The translations under genes were made by a program, and so were the position numbers. Shown piece by piece: positions 52,993 through 61,662 of a stretch of 64,000 nucleotides of DNA. Each line of letters opens with the position of its first letter. The stretch's first letter is position 1. Origin of the DNA: Alsobacter sp045348435 (lineage in GTDB: Bacteria; Pseudomonadota; Alphaproteobacteria; Rhizobiales; Beijerinckiaceae). Location of the stretch: assembly GCF_045348435.1 (NCBI RefSeq), contig NZ_CP157484.1:2356001-2420000 (forward strand), in the 5' to 3' direction. A model generated the notes under the pieces. That model worked only from the letters and a program-made list of their open reading frames with translations. It searched no databases and was not told the DNA's origin.

Positions 52993-53513
52993 CCCATGCA
53001 GTGCGGGGCGGCGCCCGCCGTCCAGAACGGCTCGCCGGCCCGGGAGGCCGGAACGCCCGGGCGCGGCTTGCGGCCGGGGAGATCGGGCGGGACGGGCGAC
53101 ACCGCCTCCCACCAGCCGTGGGCGCATTCGGATCGCCAGGCCATCTGGTCGGACAGGCTCACGCCGGCGCGGGCGCAGGCGGCCTCCAGGCCGGCGAAGG
53201 CGGCGCGCATCTCCGTGTCGGTCGCGTCGTCCGGCCCCTCGCCATGGGCGCAGATCGCGGCCGTGAAGCGGCGCATGTCGGCGGCGAGGTCGGGCGCATC
53301 CTCCGGGGCGAGCGCCCAGGCGTTCATCCACTCGCCCACCACGAAGGCCACCGCCTCGTCGCGATCGCGGCCCGCCACCTTGCGGGCCGTGGTCCGCATG
53401 TGGCGCAGCAGCTCGGCCCGGGCGTGAACGGCGCGCGCCGCGATCGCGGCCTCCTTCATGGCCGCGATGGCGGCCTGCGCTTCATCCTGCATGGCGTCGA
53501 TCAGGTCTGGCAT
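52989..53513 (-). CDS. Hypothetical protein
   Basis: 174 residues, family not recognised. The N-terminal half is Ala/Arg/Glu-rich and helical (MPDLIDAMQDEAQAAIAAMKEAAIAARAVHARAELLRHM); a central region has WMNAWALAPEDAPDLAADMRRFTAAI, and the tail is Pro-rich. No signal peptide. It overlaps the 3' end of the hybrid kinase gene by 4 nt on the opposite strand. It follows the nucleoside hydrolase by 28 nt and may be the last gene of that operon. Confidence 0.6.
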   Translation of the reverse strand: MPDLIDAMQDEAQAAIAAMKEAAIAARAVHARAELLRHMRTTARKVAGRDRDEAVAFVVGEWMNAWALAPEDAPDLAADMRRFTAAICAHGEGPDDATDTEMRAAFAGLEAACARAGVSLSDQMAWRSECAHGWWEAVSPVPPDLPGRKPRPGVPASRAGEPFWTAGAAPHCMG

Positions 53514-53541
53514 GGCGGCCTCGTTGGCGGCGTTTCCGGGA

Positions 53542-54480
53542 TCAGGGCAGCCTGGAGAGCGACCCGATCAGCCGCGCGAAGAACCCGCGGGCGTCGACGC
53601 CGTCGACCACGAAGGCGTTCGGGGGCCGCTTCAGGCGGCCGTGCCAGTCGATGGTGGTGCGACCCCGCTGCGAGCCGGGGCCGGTCTCCACCTCCACGAA
53701 GCAGTCCCGCCCCTGGAACAGGTCCGGCCACAGCAGCCAGGCGATCACCAGTGGATCGTGCATCGGATGGCCGGCCGTGCCGAGCCCGCCGGCGCGCGGA
53801 CGCGTCATCATTCCATGGGCCGCCGCGGCGCTCCTGCCGCCGAGCGCGGCGAGCCGCGCCATCTCGTCGTCGTTGGGCACGGCCTGGTGGGTCGCGTGCA
53901 GGCCGAACATCACGATGGGGACGCCGGCCCCGAACACGATCGCGGCGGCGTGCGGATCCACATAGGCGTTGAACTCGGCCGCGGGCGTCATGTTGCCCAG
54001 GCCGAGCGCCCCGCCCATCAGCACAATCCGCTCGACATGCCCGAGCGCGTCCGGCGCCAGCCGGAACGCCAGCGCCAGATTGGTGAGCGGCCCCAGCGCG
54101 CACAGCGTGACGCTCCTGGCCGGAGCCGCCCGCAGCGCGGCGACGAGGGCCTCCGCCGCATGGCCGGGCGAGGCCCGGCGCGCCGAGACGGGCAGGTCCG
54201 CGCCCGTCAGCCCGTCCGGGCCGCAGACGAACTCGGCCGTCTCCAGCGGGTAGAGCAGCGGCGCTTCCGCTCCGCGATGGACCGGCGCTTCCTCGCGCCC
54301 GGCGAGATCCAGGATGCGCAGCACGTTGGCCGTCGCCTGCCCGACGGGCACGTTGCCCGCCACCGCCGTGACGGCGCGCAGGTCGAGTTCGCCGGGATGC
54401 GCGCAGGCGAGCAGGATCGCCACGGCGTCGTCCTGGCCCGGATCGGTGTCGATGAGGATCGGGATCCGCCCTGCGGTCAT
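53542..54480 (-). CDS. Nucleoside hydrolase (IU-nucleoside hydrolase family)
   Basis: 312 residues. The Ca-binding active-site motif DTDPGQDD is at residues 11-18, the family region ERIVLMGGALGLGNMTPAAEFNAYVDPHAA follows the middle, and MHDPLVIAWLL supplies the distal calcium-ligand aspartate. It cleaves ribonucleosides to base and ribose. No signal peptide. The start overlaps the ABC ATPase stop as ATGA (54477-54480), which ties it firmly to the importer and suggests that the transported compound is a nucleoside or yields a pentose. Confidence 0.92.
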   Translation of the reverse strand: MTAGRIPILIDTDPGQDDAVAILLACAHPGELDLRAVTAVAGNVPVGQATANVLRILDLAGREEAPVHRGAEAPLLYPLETAEFVCGPDGLTGADLPVSARRASPGHAAEALVAALRAAPARSVTLCALGPLTNLALAFRLAPDALGHVERIVLMGGALGLGNMTPAAEFNAYVDPHAAAIVFGAGVPIVMFGLHATHQAVPNDDEMARLAALGGRSAAAAHGMMTRPRAGGLGTAGHPMHDPLVIAWLLWPDLFQGRDCFVEVETGPGSQRGRTTIDWHGRLKRPPNAFVVDGVDARGFFARLIGSLSRLP

Positions 54481-55301
54481 GCGCGCTTGGCGGCCAAGCC
54501 GCCCTCCCCGTTCGCCGCGCCGGTCATGATCATGTGGCTGATGTCGTCGGCCTCCAGCCCGGCGACCGGACGGTCGACGATCTTGCGGCCATGGCTGAGG
54601 ATGACGACGCGCGAGGCCAGCGCGACCACGTCGCGCATGTTGTGGCTGATGAGGATGACGGTGCGCCCGTCCGCCTTCAGGCTCCGGACCAGATCGAGCA
54701 CCTGGGCTGTCTCGCGCACGCCGAGCGCGGCCGTCGGCTCGTCCATGATGATGATCTCGGCGTCCCAGCGCAGCGCCCGCGAGATCGCCACGGCCTGGCG
54801 CTGGCCGCCCGAAAGGCCCTCCACCGGGCGCCGGGTGTCGGCGATGTCCACCGAAAGGCGGCCGAGATAGCGGCGCGCCTCGCTGCGCATCCGCGCCTTG
54901 TCGAGCAGGCGGATAAAGGGCAGCCCCAGCGAACGGGTGAGCTCGGCCCCCATGAAGACGTTGTCGGCGATGGAGAGCCGCGGCGCGAGCGCCAGGTCCT
55001 GGTAGATGGTGGCGACGCCCTTCTGCAGGGCGTCGTGCGGGGAGCGGAAGCCGGCCTCCTCGCCGCGCAGCGTCATGGTCCCCGAGCTCGGGGGCTGCGC
55101 GCCCGAGATGATCTTGATCAGCGACGACTTGCCCGCGCCGTTGTCGCCGCAGATCGCCAGCACGTCGCCGCGATGGACGTCGAGGTCGACGTCGACCAGC
55201 GCGTTCACGCCCCCATAGGACTTGGAGACCCCGCGCAGGCTCAGGATCGGCGGCGCTTCTGCGGCCGTCCCGAGGGCTACGGTGGGAGAGGCGTGCGGCA
55301 T
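54477..55301 (-). CDS. Sugar ABC transporter ATP-binding protein, single domain (FrcA-like)
   Basis: 274 residues with one nucleotide-binding domain: Walker A GDNGAGKSS, Q loop ATIYQDLALAPRLSIADNVFMG, signature LSGGQRQAVAISRAL, Walker B IIIMDEPTAALGV, switch H in ISHN. CUT2 importers usually have a fused two-domain ATPase; single-domain forms such as rhizobial FrcA act as homodimers. The ATG at 55301 lies 32 nt after the binding-protein stop; an in-frame GTG at 55310 is an alternative. Coupled to the nucleoside hydrolase. Confidence 0.9.
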   Translation of the reverse strand: MPHASPTVALGTAAEAPPILSLRGVSKSYGGVNALVDVDLDVHRGDVLAICGDNGAGKSSLIKIISGAQPPSSGTMTLRGEEAGFRSPHDALQKGVATIYQDLALAPRLSIADNVFMGAELTRSLGLPFIRLLDKARMRSEARRYLGRLSVDIADTRRPVEGLSGGQRQAVAISRALRWDAEIIIMDEPTAALGVRETAQVLDLVRSLKADGRTVILISHNMRDVVALASRVVILSHGRKIVDRPVAGLEADDISHMIMTGAANGEGGLAAKRA

Positions 55302-55333
55302 GGCGGTCACCGGAGCGGGCCGGCCCTGTTCGT

Positions 55334-56284
55334 TCACTTCATGAACTGCTTGACGTTGGACTGGTCGACCAGCACGGCGTCGACATACAGATAGGGCCCG
55401 TTGGTCACCGCCGATTTCGGCTGCTTCTTGACCACGATGGCGTCCACGGCGTTCACCGCGGCCTTGCCCATCTCCTCGAACGGGATCGCCACGGTGGCCA
55501 TGAAGGCGCTCTCCGGATCGGCGATGCGGCGATAGCTCTCCTGGCCGCCATCCACCGACACCAGCGGGATCTGGCCCTTCTTCACGCCCTGCTGCTGCAG
55601 GATGTCGTCGATGATGTAGGCCTGCCCGTCGAAGGACGCCCAGACGCCCTGCACCTTGCCCTGGTTCTGCAGCAGCAGCGCCTGCATGCCGCTCTTCACG
55701 TCGTCGCGCCAGCTCTGGGTGCGGGCCATGGAGAATTTGCCGATCTCCTTGACGCCCTGGTTCTCCGACAGCACGGCGTCGAGCACCTTGCCGCGGATGC
55801 GCGAGGCCACGTTGCCGTCGAAGCGGGCGGTGAGGATCTGGCCCTGGTAGCCCATCTGCCCGAGCAGGTAGAGCGCCGCCTCCGCGCCGACCTTGAACTC
55901 GTTCGGCTGGATGTCGAACAGCGTGTGCGGGCTGCCGCCCGACTGCACGGTCACGACCGGGATCCCCTTGTCCTTGGCGGCCTTGAACTGGGCGTCGGCC
56001 TCGATCGGCTTGCCCATGGCGACGATGATGGCGTCCACCTTCTTGGTGATCAGCGTCTCGAACTGCTCGGCGTGTTTGGGGAGCGCGCCTTCGGAGTTGA
56101 GCAGCGTCACCGTCCAGCCCTTCTCCTTGGCGGCGGCGGCGGCCGCGTTGGCGACGCGCGCATGCGTCTCCGACGAGAACTGGAAGCCGATGACGCCCAC
56201 CTCGAACGCCTGGGCCTCGAACCCGGCGAGGCTTGCGCCCAGCAGCGCGGCTCCACCCAAGATTGCAGTCTTCCAGCCCGTCAT
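55334..56284 (-). CDS. Sugar/nucleoside ABC transporter substrate-binding protein
   Basis: 316 residues. Signal peptide (MTGWKTAILGGAALLGASLAGFEAQA), then an RbsB-like type I binding fold: FEVGVIGFQFSSETHARVANAAAAAAKEKGW, VDAIIVAMGKPIEADAQFKAAKDKGIPVVTVQSGG, and WASFDGQAYIIDDILQQQGV. It captures the ligand for the adjacent permease and ATPase. The ligand is unknown; context suggests a pentose, polyol or nucleoside. Confidence 0.92.
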   Translation of the reverse strand: MTGWKTAILGGAALLGASLAGFEAQAFEVGVIGFQFSSETHARVANAAAAAAKEKGWTVTLLNSEGALPKHAEQFETLITKKVDAIIVAMGKPIEADAQFKAAKDKGIPVVTVQSGGSPHTLFDIQPNEFKVGAEAALYLLGQMGYQGQILTARFDGNVASRIRGKVLDAVLSENQGVKEIGKFSMARTQSWRDDVKSGMQALLLQNQGKVQGVWASFDGQAYIIDDILQQQGVKKGQIPLVSVDGGQESYRRIADPESAFMATVAIPFEEMGKAAVNAVDAIVVKKQPKSAVTNGPYLYVDAVLVDQSNVKQFMK

Positions 56285-56314
56285 GACGCTTTCCCCCGTG
56301 ATGGTTGTATCGCT

Positions 56315-57256
56315 CTATACCTTGAAGGCGGCCTTCTTGACCACGCCGGCCGAGAACGCGACGGAGCCGATGATGATCACGCCCAGCATGATGTCCTGGA
56401 CGTAATAGGCGGCGCCCATCAGCACGAGGCCGTTGCCCAGCGCCTTCAGCACGAAGGCGGCGAACACCGTGCCGGCGACGTTGGGGCGGCCGGGCTCGAA
56501 CATGGTCATGCCGAGCAGCACCGCCGCGATCGCGTAAAGGAAGTAGTCGCCCGCCATGTTGGGCGCCGCGGAGGACACGCTGGCGGCCAGCAGCACGGCC
56601 GTCAGCCCGGCGAGCACGCCCGACAGCGCCAGTCCGAGCCGCTTCATGCGCGCCGTGGCGATGCCGGAGAGCCGGGCGGCCTCCTCGGCCTCCCCGGTGG
56701 CGGTCATGCGCGCCCCGGTCCGGGTCCATTTCAGCAGCGCGTAGACGACGCCCGTCACCCCGGCGAGCCAGAGCACCAGGTTGGGGACGCCGTAGATCGA
56801 CCCGCGGGCCAGCCCGGTGAAGCTGGTCGGCCAGCGGCCCACGAAGGCCACGCCCTGCGTCAGCATGAAGGCCAGGCCGCGCGCGATGGCGGCGGTCCCG
56901 AGCGTCACGATCAGCGACGGGACGCGAAGCACCGTGACGCCGAAGCCGTTGAAGACGCCCAGGCTCAGCCCGACCGCCATCCCGCCCGCGGCCGCGAGCG
57001 CGGGATCGACCTTCGCCTGGATGAGCGCGCCGGCCGTGACGGCCGCGAGGCTGGCGACCTCCGCGATGGAGAGATCCAGCTCCGCAATGGTCAGCGCCAG
57101 CCCGAATCCGAGCGCCAGGATGGCCAGGAAGCTCGTGTCCTTCAGGACGTTGAGGAGGTTTCCGGCGGTCGCGAAATTGGGCGCGAACAGCACGAAAACC
57201 AGCACGAGCACGAGGCCGGCGAACGCAGTGCCGTAGATCTCGACGAGTTGTTTCAT
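56315..57256 (-). CDS. Sugar/nucleoside ABC transporter permease (CUT2)
   Basis: 313 residues, BPD_transp_2 family, eight to ten membrane segments. The conserved LTIAELDLSIAEVASLAAV replaces the usual GGIDLSVG motif by ELDLSIAE, and AIAAVLLGMTMFEPGRPNVAGTVFAAFVL replaces the ILGGTSFxGG segment. Both are variants seen in divergent CUT2 permeases. It lies 30 nt upstream of the binding-protein gene and 66 nt downstream of the FGGY kinase gene in the operon. Confidence 0.9.
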   Translation of the reverse strand: MKQLVEIYGTAFAGLVLVLVFVLFAPNFATAGNLLNVLKDTSFLAILALGFGLALTIAELDLSIAEVASLAAVTAGALIQAKVDPALAAAGGMAVGLSLGVFNGFGVTVLRVPSLIVTLGTAAIARGLAFMLTQGVAFVGRWPTSFTGLARGSIYGVPNLVLWLAGVTGVVYALLKWTRTGARMTATGEAEEAARLSGIATARMKRLGLALSGVLAGLTAVLLAASVSSAAPNMAGDYFLYAIAAVLLGMTMFEPGRPNVAGTVFAAFVLKALGNGLVLMGAAYYVQDIMLGVIIIGSVAFSAGVVKKAAFKV

Positions 57257-57322
57257 GAAGGACGCGGTGGAGGAACAGCGGAGGGCGCGGCCACACTAGG
57301 CGGCTGACGCCCGGCGCGCCAG

Positions 57323-58810
57323 TCACGGCGTCGCGAAAGCGGTGGGCTGCGTCATGCGGGCGAGCGCATGCGAGAGCGGCGCGACGGCGCGCTCGGCCTC
57401 GCGATAGAGGTGAAAGAGCGCATCGAAATGCGCGCTGCGGTCGGACCGCGGCTCGAAGCGCGCGGCCGGGCGGGACATCCGGTCCTGCGCGTCCTCCAGG
57501 CTTTCGCCCCCCATGACCGCCGCCGCGATCGCGCCTCCCACGAGGCCCGGCTCCGGCGCAGCGCTGGTCGCGACCGCCCGGCCGCAGACATCCGCCTTGA
57601 TCTGCGCCCAGACCGCGTTCGACGCGCCTCCGCCCCCGAAGCGGATCTCGGCAGCCCGGAAGCCGAAGGCCTCTTCGGCCTGACGCAGCACGATGCGGTT
57701 CAGGAAGGCCACGCCCTCCAGCACCGCGAAAGCGAGGTCGGCGGGACCGTGCCGACGCTGCAGCCCGATGAAGGCGCCCCGCAGGTCCGGATCCCAATAG
57801 GGCGTCCGTTCACCCTGCAGATAGGGCAGGAAGAGCAGCGGCTGCTCCCGCCGCGGCTGCGCCAGGAGCGCATCCAGCGCCGCGCCCGGCGGCCCGGAGG
57901 GGGCGCCGATCACCGACATCGCCCAGGCGGCCGCATCGGCCCCGTTCTGGCCCGGCCCGCCCAGATGCGTGAGCCCGCCCCAATCGACGCTCATGAGTCC
58001 GGGCGACGTCGCGGGCCGCCGCGAGAACACGCCCAGCACCTCCGTCGTGCCGGACAGGTTGTAGGCGCCGCCATGCCGCAGCGCGCCCAGGCCCAGCGCC
58101 GACGCCCAGGAATCGTGCGCCATCATGACGACGGGCGCGCCCGCCACGTCGTCGAGCGCGCCGCCGCGCCCCGGGAGGACCCGGCCGATCGCCTCGCCCG
58201 GGCTGACGAGGTCCAGCGCGGGAGGGCGCAGGCCCGCGATCTCGCACAGGCTGCGGCCTCCCGCCGACGGTCGCAGGCATGCTGCGAGCCGCGCCGACGA
58301 GATCGGATCCGACGCCGCGCGGCCCGTCAGCCTCGCATTGAGAACATCCTTGGGCTCGACCACGGTCGCGACCGCCTGAGCGTCGGACGGCCAGCTTCGG
58401 GCGACATAAGCCAGCCTCGCGAGCGGGTGGAAGGCGTTGACATGGGCGACCTCGGGATCGTCCTGAGGCAGCCGGGCCGCCAGATCCGGGGCGAGGTCCG
58501 CCGCCCGGGCGTGCGCCCATGTCATGGCGGGGCGGATGGCGCGTCCCGCCGCGTCGAGCAGCACCTGTGTGCGGGTCGCCCCGGTGATCGCCACGCAGGA
58601 GATCCGGCCGAAGGCGGCCGGCGCCGCCGACCGAAGCTCGGCGGCGGCGTCCTGGAACAGGACCCACCAGCGCTCCGGGTCCGCCTCGTCGTCGCCGGGC
58701 GCGCCGAAGGGCTGCGGCCTCGCCGCGCTGGCGATCGCCGCGCCGTCGCGGTCCATCAGCGCGACGCGCAGGCTCGTTCCGCCCAGGTCCGCCGCGAGCG
58801 TCACGTCCAT
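57323..58810 (-). CDS. FGGY family carbohydrate kinase
   Basis: 495 residues. N-terminal VTLAADLGGTSLRVALMD phosphate loop, a central domain boundary near 245, AYNLSGTTEVLGV, LLFLPYLQGERTPYWDP, and C-terminal EIRFGGGGASNAVWAQIKADVCG. It is an FGGY kinase but without the xylulokinase SGQMHG signature (here AITGATRTQVLLD), so the substrate may be another ketose or polyol. ATG at 58810 has GGAG upstream. It belongs to the SDR-kinase-importer-hydrolase operon. Confidence 0.9.
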   Translation of the reverse strand: MDVTLAADLGGTSLRVALMDRDGAAIASAARPQPFGAPGDDEADPERWWVLFQDAAAELRSAAPAAFGRISCVAITGATRTQVLLDAAGRAIRPAMTWAHARAADLAPDLAARLPQDDPEVAHVNAFHPLARLAYVARSWPSDAQAVATVVEPKDVLNARLTGRAASDPISSARLAACLRPSAGGRSLCEIAGLRPPALDLVSPGEAIGRVLPGRGGALDDVAGAPVVMMAHDSWASALGLGALRHGGAYNLSGTTEVLGVFSRRPATSPGLMSVDWGGLTHLGGPGQNGADAAAWAMSVIGAPSGPPGAALDALLAQPRREQPLLFLPYLQGERTPYWDPDLRGAFIGLQRRHGPADLAFAVLEGVAFLNRIVLRQAEEAFGFRAAEIRFGGGGASNAVWAQIKADVCGRAVATSAAPEPGLVGGAIAAAVMGGESLEDAQDRMSRPAARFEPRSDRSAHFDALFHLYREAERAVAPLSHALARMTQPTAFATP

Positions 58811-59021
58811 GCTGGGCCCGCTCCGTGCTTGAAAGACATCAACCTCGCCATCGTCGCCCATTCGGCTTACGCATTTTCACCGGCTACACGATCCGGCGCG
58901 CAGGCGTATCATCGTCCTTGCCTGCCAGATGATCGTGCTCCCCATCGATCTGCAGGCGCGCTCGATCCGGAGGGGCCATCGAGCACCGTTCGATCCCGCT
59001 TGGCGGCCGAACGAACCCTCG

Positions 59022-59831
59022 TCAGCGGTTGCGGTCCCGCCTCAGCGTCGGCAGGCCGATCCCGGCGGCGTCGAACCCGCCGTCCACGGCGAGCGTCTGG
59101 CCCGTGATGTAGGCCGACTTCTCCGAACACAGGAAGAACACCGCCTCGGCGATCTCCTCCTCCAGCCCGTAGCGGTTGAGGGGGATCGCGTCGTGATAGT
59201 CGGCGCGGATCTCAGGGCTGTGCACCTCCTTGGCCATGGCGGTGTCCACCGGGCCGGGCGCAATGGCGTTCACCCTGACGCCAAGGCCCGCGAACTCCAC
59301 CGCCTGCTGGCGCGTGAGATGCGCCAGCGCCGCCTTGCTGGTCCCATAGGCCACCCGCAACGTCGAGGCGCGCAGCCCCGAGATCGAGGTGATGTTGACG
59401 ACGGCGCCGCCGCCCGCCTCGCTCATCAGCGGCGCGGCCGCCTGCGCGCACAGGAACGGCCCCGTGAGGTTGACGTCCAGCACGCGGCGCCATTCCTCGG
59501 GCGTTGTCTCCAGGATGGGCTTGAACACCGCCGTCCCGGCGTTGTTGACCAGCGCGTCGAGCCGCCCGAAGCGCCGCGAGAGGGTCTCGAAGGCGGCGAA
59601 CACCGTCGCGGCGTCCGCGACGTCGCCCGGCAGCGCCAGCACGGCGTCCGGATCGGCCAGATCCTCGACGGTCCGGGCCAGCCGCTCCTCGTCGATGTCG
59701 AGCAGCGCCACGCGCCAGCCCTCGGCCAGGAACCGCCTGGCTGTCGCAAGGCCGATCCCCCGCGCCGCGCCGGTCACGAGCGCGACCCTGCGGCCGCCGT
59801 CCGGGATTTCCGACTGGATGTCCTGCGCCAT
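59022..59831 (-). CDS. Short-chain dehydrogenase/reductase
   Basis: 269 residues, classical SDR. Cofactor motif TGAARGIG at 20-27, LDIDEERL after beta-2 (acidic, favouring NAD over NADP), NNAG at 96-99, catalytic serine in NITSISG, Y162 and K166 in YGTSK, and the C-terminal ITGQTLAVDGGF. It probably oxidises a polyol or sugar to feed the FGGY kinase 211 nt downstream. The ATG at 59831 follows GAGGAC. Divergent from pobA across a 178-nt region. Confidence 0.9.
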   Translation of the reverse strand: MAQDIQSEIPDGGRRVALVTGAARGIGLATARRFLAEGWRVALLDIDEERLARTVEDLADPDAVLALPGDVADAATVFAAFETLSRRFGRLDALVNNAGTAVFKPILETTPEEWRRVLDVNLTGPFLCAQAAAPLMSEAGGGAVVNITSISGLRASTLRVAYGTSKAALAHLTRQQAVEFAGLGVRVNAIAPGPVDTAMAKEVHSPEIRADYHDAIPLNRYGLEEEIAEAVFFLCSEKSAYITGQTLAVDGGFDAAGIGLPTLRRDRNR

Positions 59832-60009
59832 GGCGTCCTCGCTGGCTCCGCCGCGCCGTCGCGGCTCTTGCCGCAATAGCCTGTTTCGCCGGTCTTGCAA
59901 CCCGGGGCGTGGCGAGGATTGCGACCGGCCGGCGTTGATCCTATGCCTGGGGCGGGCCGTAACAGGCCAAGCCCGTCTCCGCTTGCGAGATGTTCGAGGA
60001 ATGCACGCC

Positions 60010-61179
60010 ATGCGGACCCAGGTCGCCATCATCGGCTCAGGCCCCGCCGGCCTCCTGCTCGGGCAGTTGCTGCACCGGGCCGGCGTCGAGAGCGTCATCC
60101 TGGAGCGCCGGTCGAAGGACTACGTCCTGTCGCGCATCCGCGCCGGCGTTCTCGAGCAGGGCACGACGGACCTTCTGTCGAAGGTCGGCGTCGACGCAAG
60201 GCTGAAAGCCGAGGGCCTGCCACATGAGGGCTTCGCGATCGGCTTCGCCAACCGCCGGCAGCGGATCGACCTGAAGGACCTCACCGGCCAATGCGTCACC
60301 GTCTACGGCCAGACCGAGGTGACGCGCGACCTGATGGCCGCGCGGGAAGCGGCCGGGCTGACGACCGTCTACGAGGCGGAAGGCGTCTCCCTGGACGCCT
60401 TCGACGGCGCATCGCCCCGCGTGCATTGGACCAAGGACGGCCGCGCGCACGACCTCGCCTGCGATTTCATCGCAGGCTGCGACGGGTTCCACGGCGTCAG
60501 CCGGGCGAGCGCGCCCGCCGGGGCGCTGGAGACCTTCGAAAGGGTGTACCCCTTCGGCTGGCTGGGCGTGCTCGCCGACGTGCCGCCCTGCTCGCATGAG
60601 CTGATCTACGCCGGCCACGACCGCGGCTTCGCGCTCTGCTCCATGCGGTCTCCCACCCGCAGCCGCTACTATATCCAGTGCGGCTCCGACGAGCGGGTCG
60701 AAAACTGGTCCGACGACCGCTTCTGGGACGAGCTGCGCCATCGGCTCGATCCGGACGCCGCCGCCAACGTCGTCACGGGGCCGTCCATCGAGAAGTCCAT
60801 CGCGCCATTGCGCAGCTTCGTGGCCGAGCCGCTGCGCTTCGGGCGGCTCTTCTTGGCGGGCGACGCCGCCCATATCGTGCCGCCGACCGGAGCCAAGGGG
60901 CTCAATCTGGCGGCGAGCGACGTCCACTACCTGTCAGAGGCGCTGATCGAGCGCTACGCCGACCGGTCGGAGGCCGGACTCGACGCCTATTCCGGCCGGG
61001 CGCTGGCGCGCATCTGGAAATCCGAGCGCTTCTCGTGGTGGATGACCTCGCTGCTGCACCGCTTCGCCGACCAGAACGCGTTCGAGCGACGCATGCAGGA
61101 GGCGGAGTTCATCTATCTGGAGGAGTCCCGCGCCGCCCGGACGTCGCTGGCGGAGAACTATGTCGGCCTGCCCTACTGA
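60010..61179 (+). CDS. pobA: 4-hydroxybenzoate 3-monooxygenase
   Basis: 389 residues, the usual PobA length. FAD GxGxxG motif GSGPAG at 9-14, the PobA-specific SRIRAGVLEQGTTDLL, ACDFIAGCDGFHGVSR (DG motif), and GDAAHIVPPTGAKGLNLAASD (GD motif). It hydroxylates 4-hydroxybenzoate to protocatechuate with NAD(P)H and oxygen. GAGGA is 9 nt before the ATG at 60010; an ATG at 60001 is too close to it. No pobR regulator or protocatechuate genes are in the window. It overlaps the convergent thioesterase stop by 7 nt. Confidence 0.95.
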   Translation: MRTQVAIIGSGPAGLLLGQLLHRAGVESVILERRSKDYVLSRIRAGVLEQGTTDLLSKVGVDARLKAEGLPHEGFAIGFANRRQRIDLKDLTGQCVTVYGQTEVTRDLMAAREAAGLTTVYEAEGVSLDAFDGASPRVHWTKDGRAHDLACDFIAGCDGFHGVSRASAPAGALETFERVYPFGWLGVLADVPPCSHELIYAGHDRGFALCSMRSPTRSRYYIQCGSDERVENWSDDRFWDELRHRLDPDAAANVVTGPSIEKSIAPLRSFVAEPLRFGRLFLAGDAAHIVPPTGAKGLNLAASDVHYLSEALIERYADRSEAGLDAYSGRALARIWKSERFSWWMTSLLHRFADQNAFERRMQEAEFIYLEESRAARTSLAENYVGLPY

Positions 61180-61592
61180 CCCTCGGCCATGAGCGGCGGC
61201 ACGGCGCGCGGCTTCCCGTCGTCGTCGATGGCCACGAAGGTGAAGGTGGCGTCCGTCACCTTTTCGCGGTGGCGCGTCTGGAAGCGCCGCGCCCAGGCCT
61301 CGATGTGGATCTTCATCGAGGTCCGGCCGACGCTGTCCACCTGGGTGTAGACGCACAGCACATCCCCGACCGCCACCGGGCGGATGAAGGTCATCGCCTC
61401 CACGGCGATGGTCACGACCCGGCCCTGCGCCCGCTCCACGCCCGCGATCCCGCCCGCCTGGTCCATCTGCGACATCACCCAGCCGCCGAAGATGTCGCCA
61501 TTGGCGTTGGTGTCGCTCGGCATCGCGATGGTGCGGACCGTGAGGTCGCCGCGGGGCTCCTGCTGCTCGGCCGGTCTCCTGGTGTCCGTCAC
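61173..61592 (-). CDS. Acyl-CoA thioesterase (YciA-like hotdog fold)
   Basis: 139 residues from the GTG at 61592, which has GGGGA 7 nt upstream; an upstream TTG at 61652 is weaker. The single hotdog domain has TIAMPSDTNANGDIFGGWVMSQMDQAGGIAG with the catalytic Asn-Asp region, and VTIAVEAMTFIRPVAVGDVLCVYTQV. It hydrolyses short- and medium-chain acyl-CoAs in the cytosol. It converges with pobA. Confidence 0.9.
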   Translation of the reverse strand: MTDTRRPAEQQEPRGDLTVRTIAMPSDTNANGDIFGGWVMSQMDQAGGIAGVERAQGRVVTIAVEAMTFIRPVAVGDVLCVYTQVDSVGRTSMKIHIEAWARRFQTRHREKVTDATFTFVAIDDDGKPRAVPPLMAEGQ

Positions 61593-61662
61593 GTTCGCGT
61601 CCCCGTCATTCTCGCCCGGGTCGAGCAGACAAGCAGCGACCGCGCCGGTCAAGCCGCCATGC

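Noticed and set aside
53458..54870. 470-codon plus-strand ORF opposite the nucleoside hydrolase
   Set aside because: Antisense of a clear IU-nucleoside hydrolase; no domain of its own.
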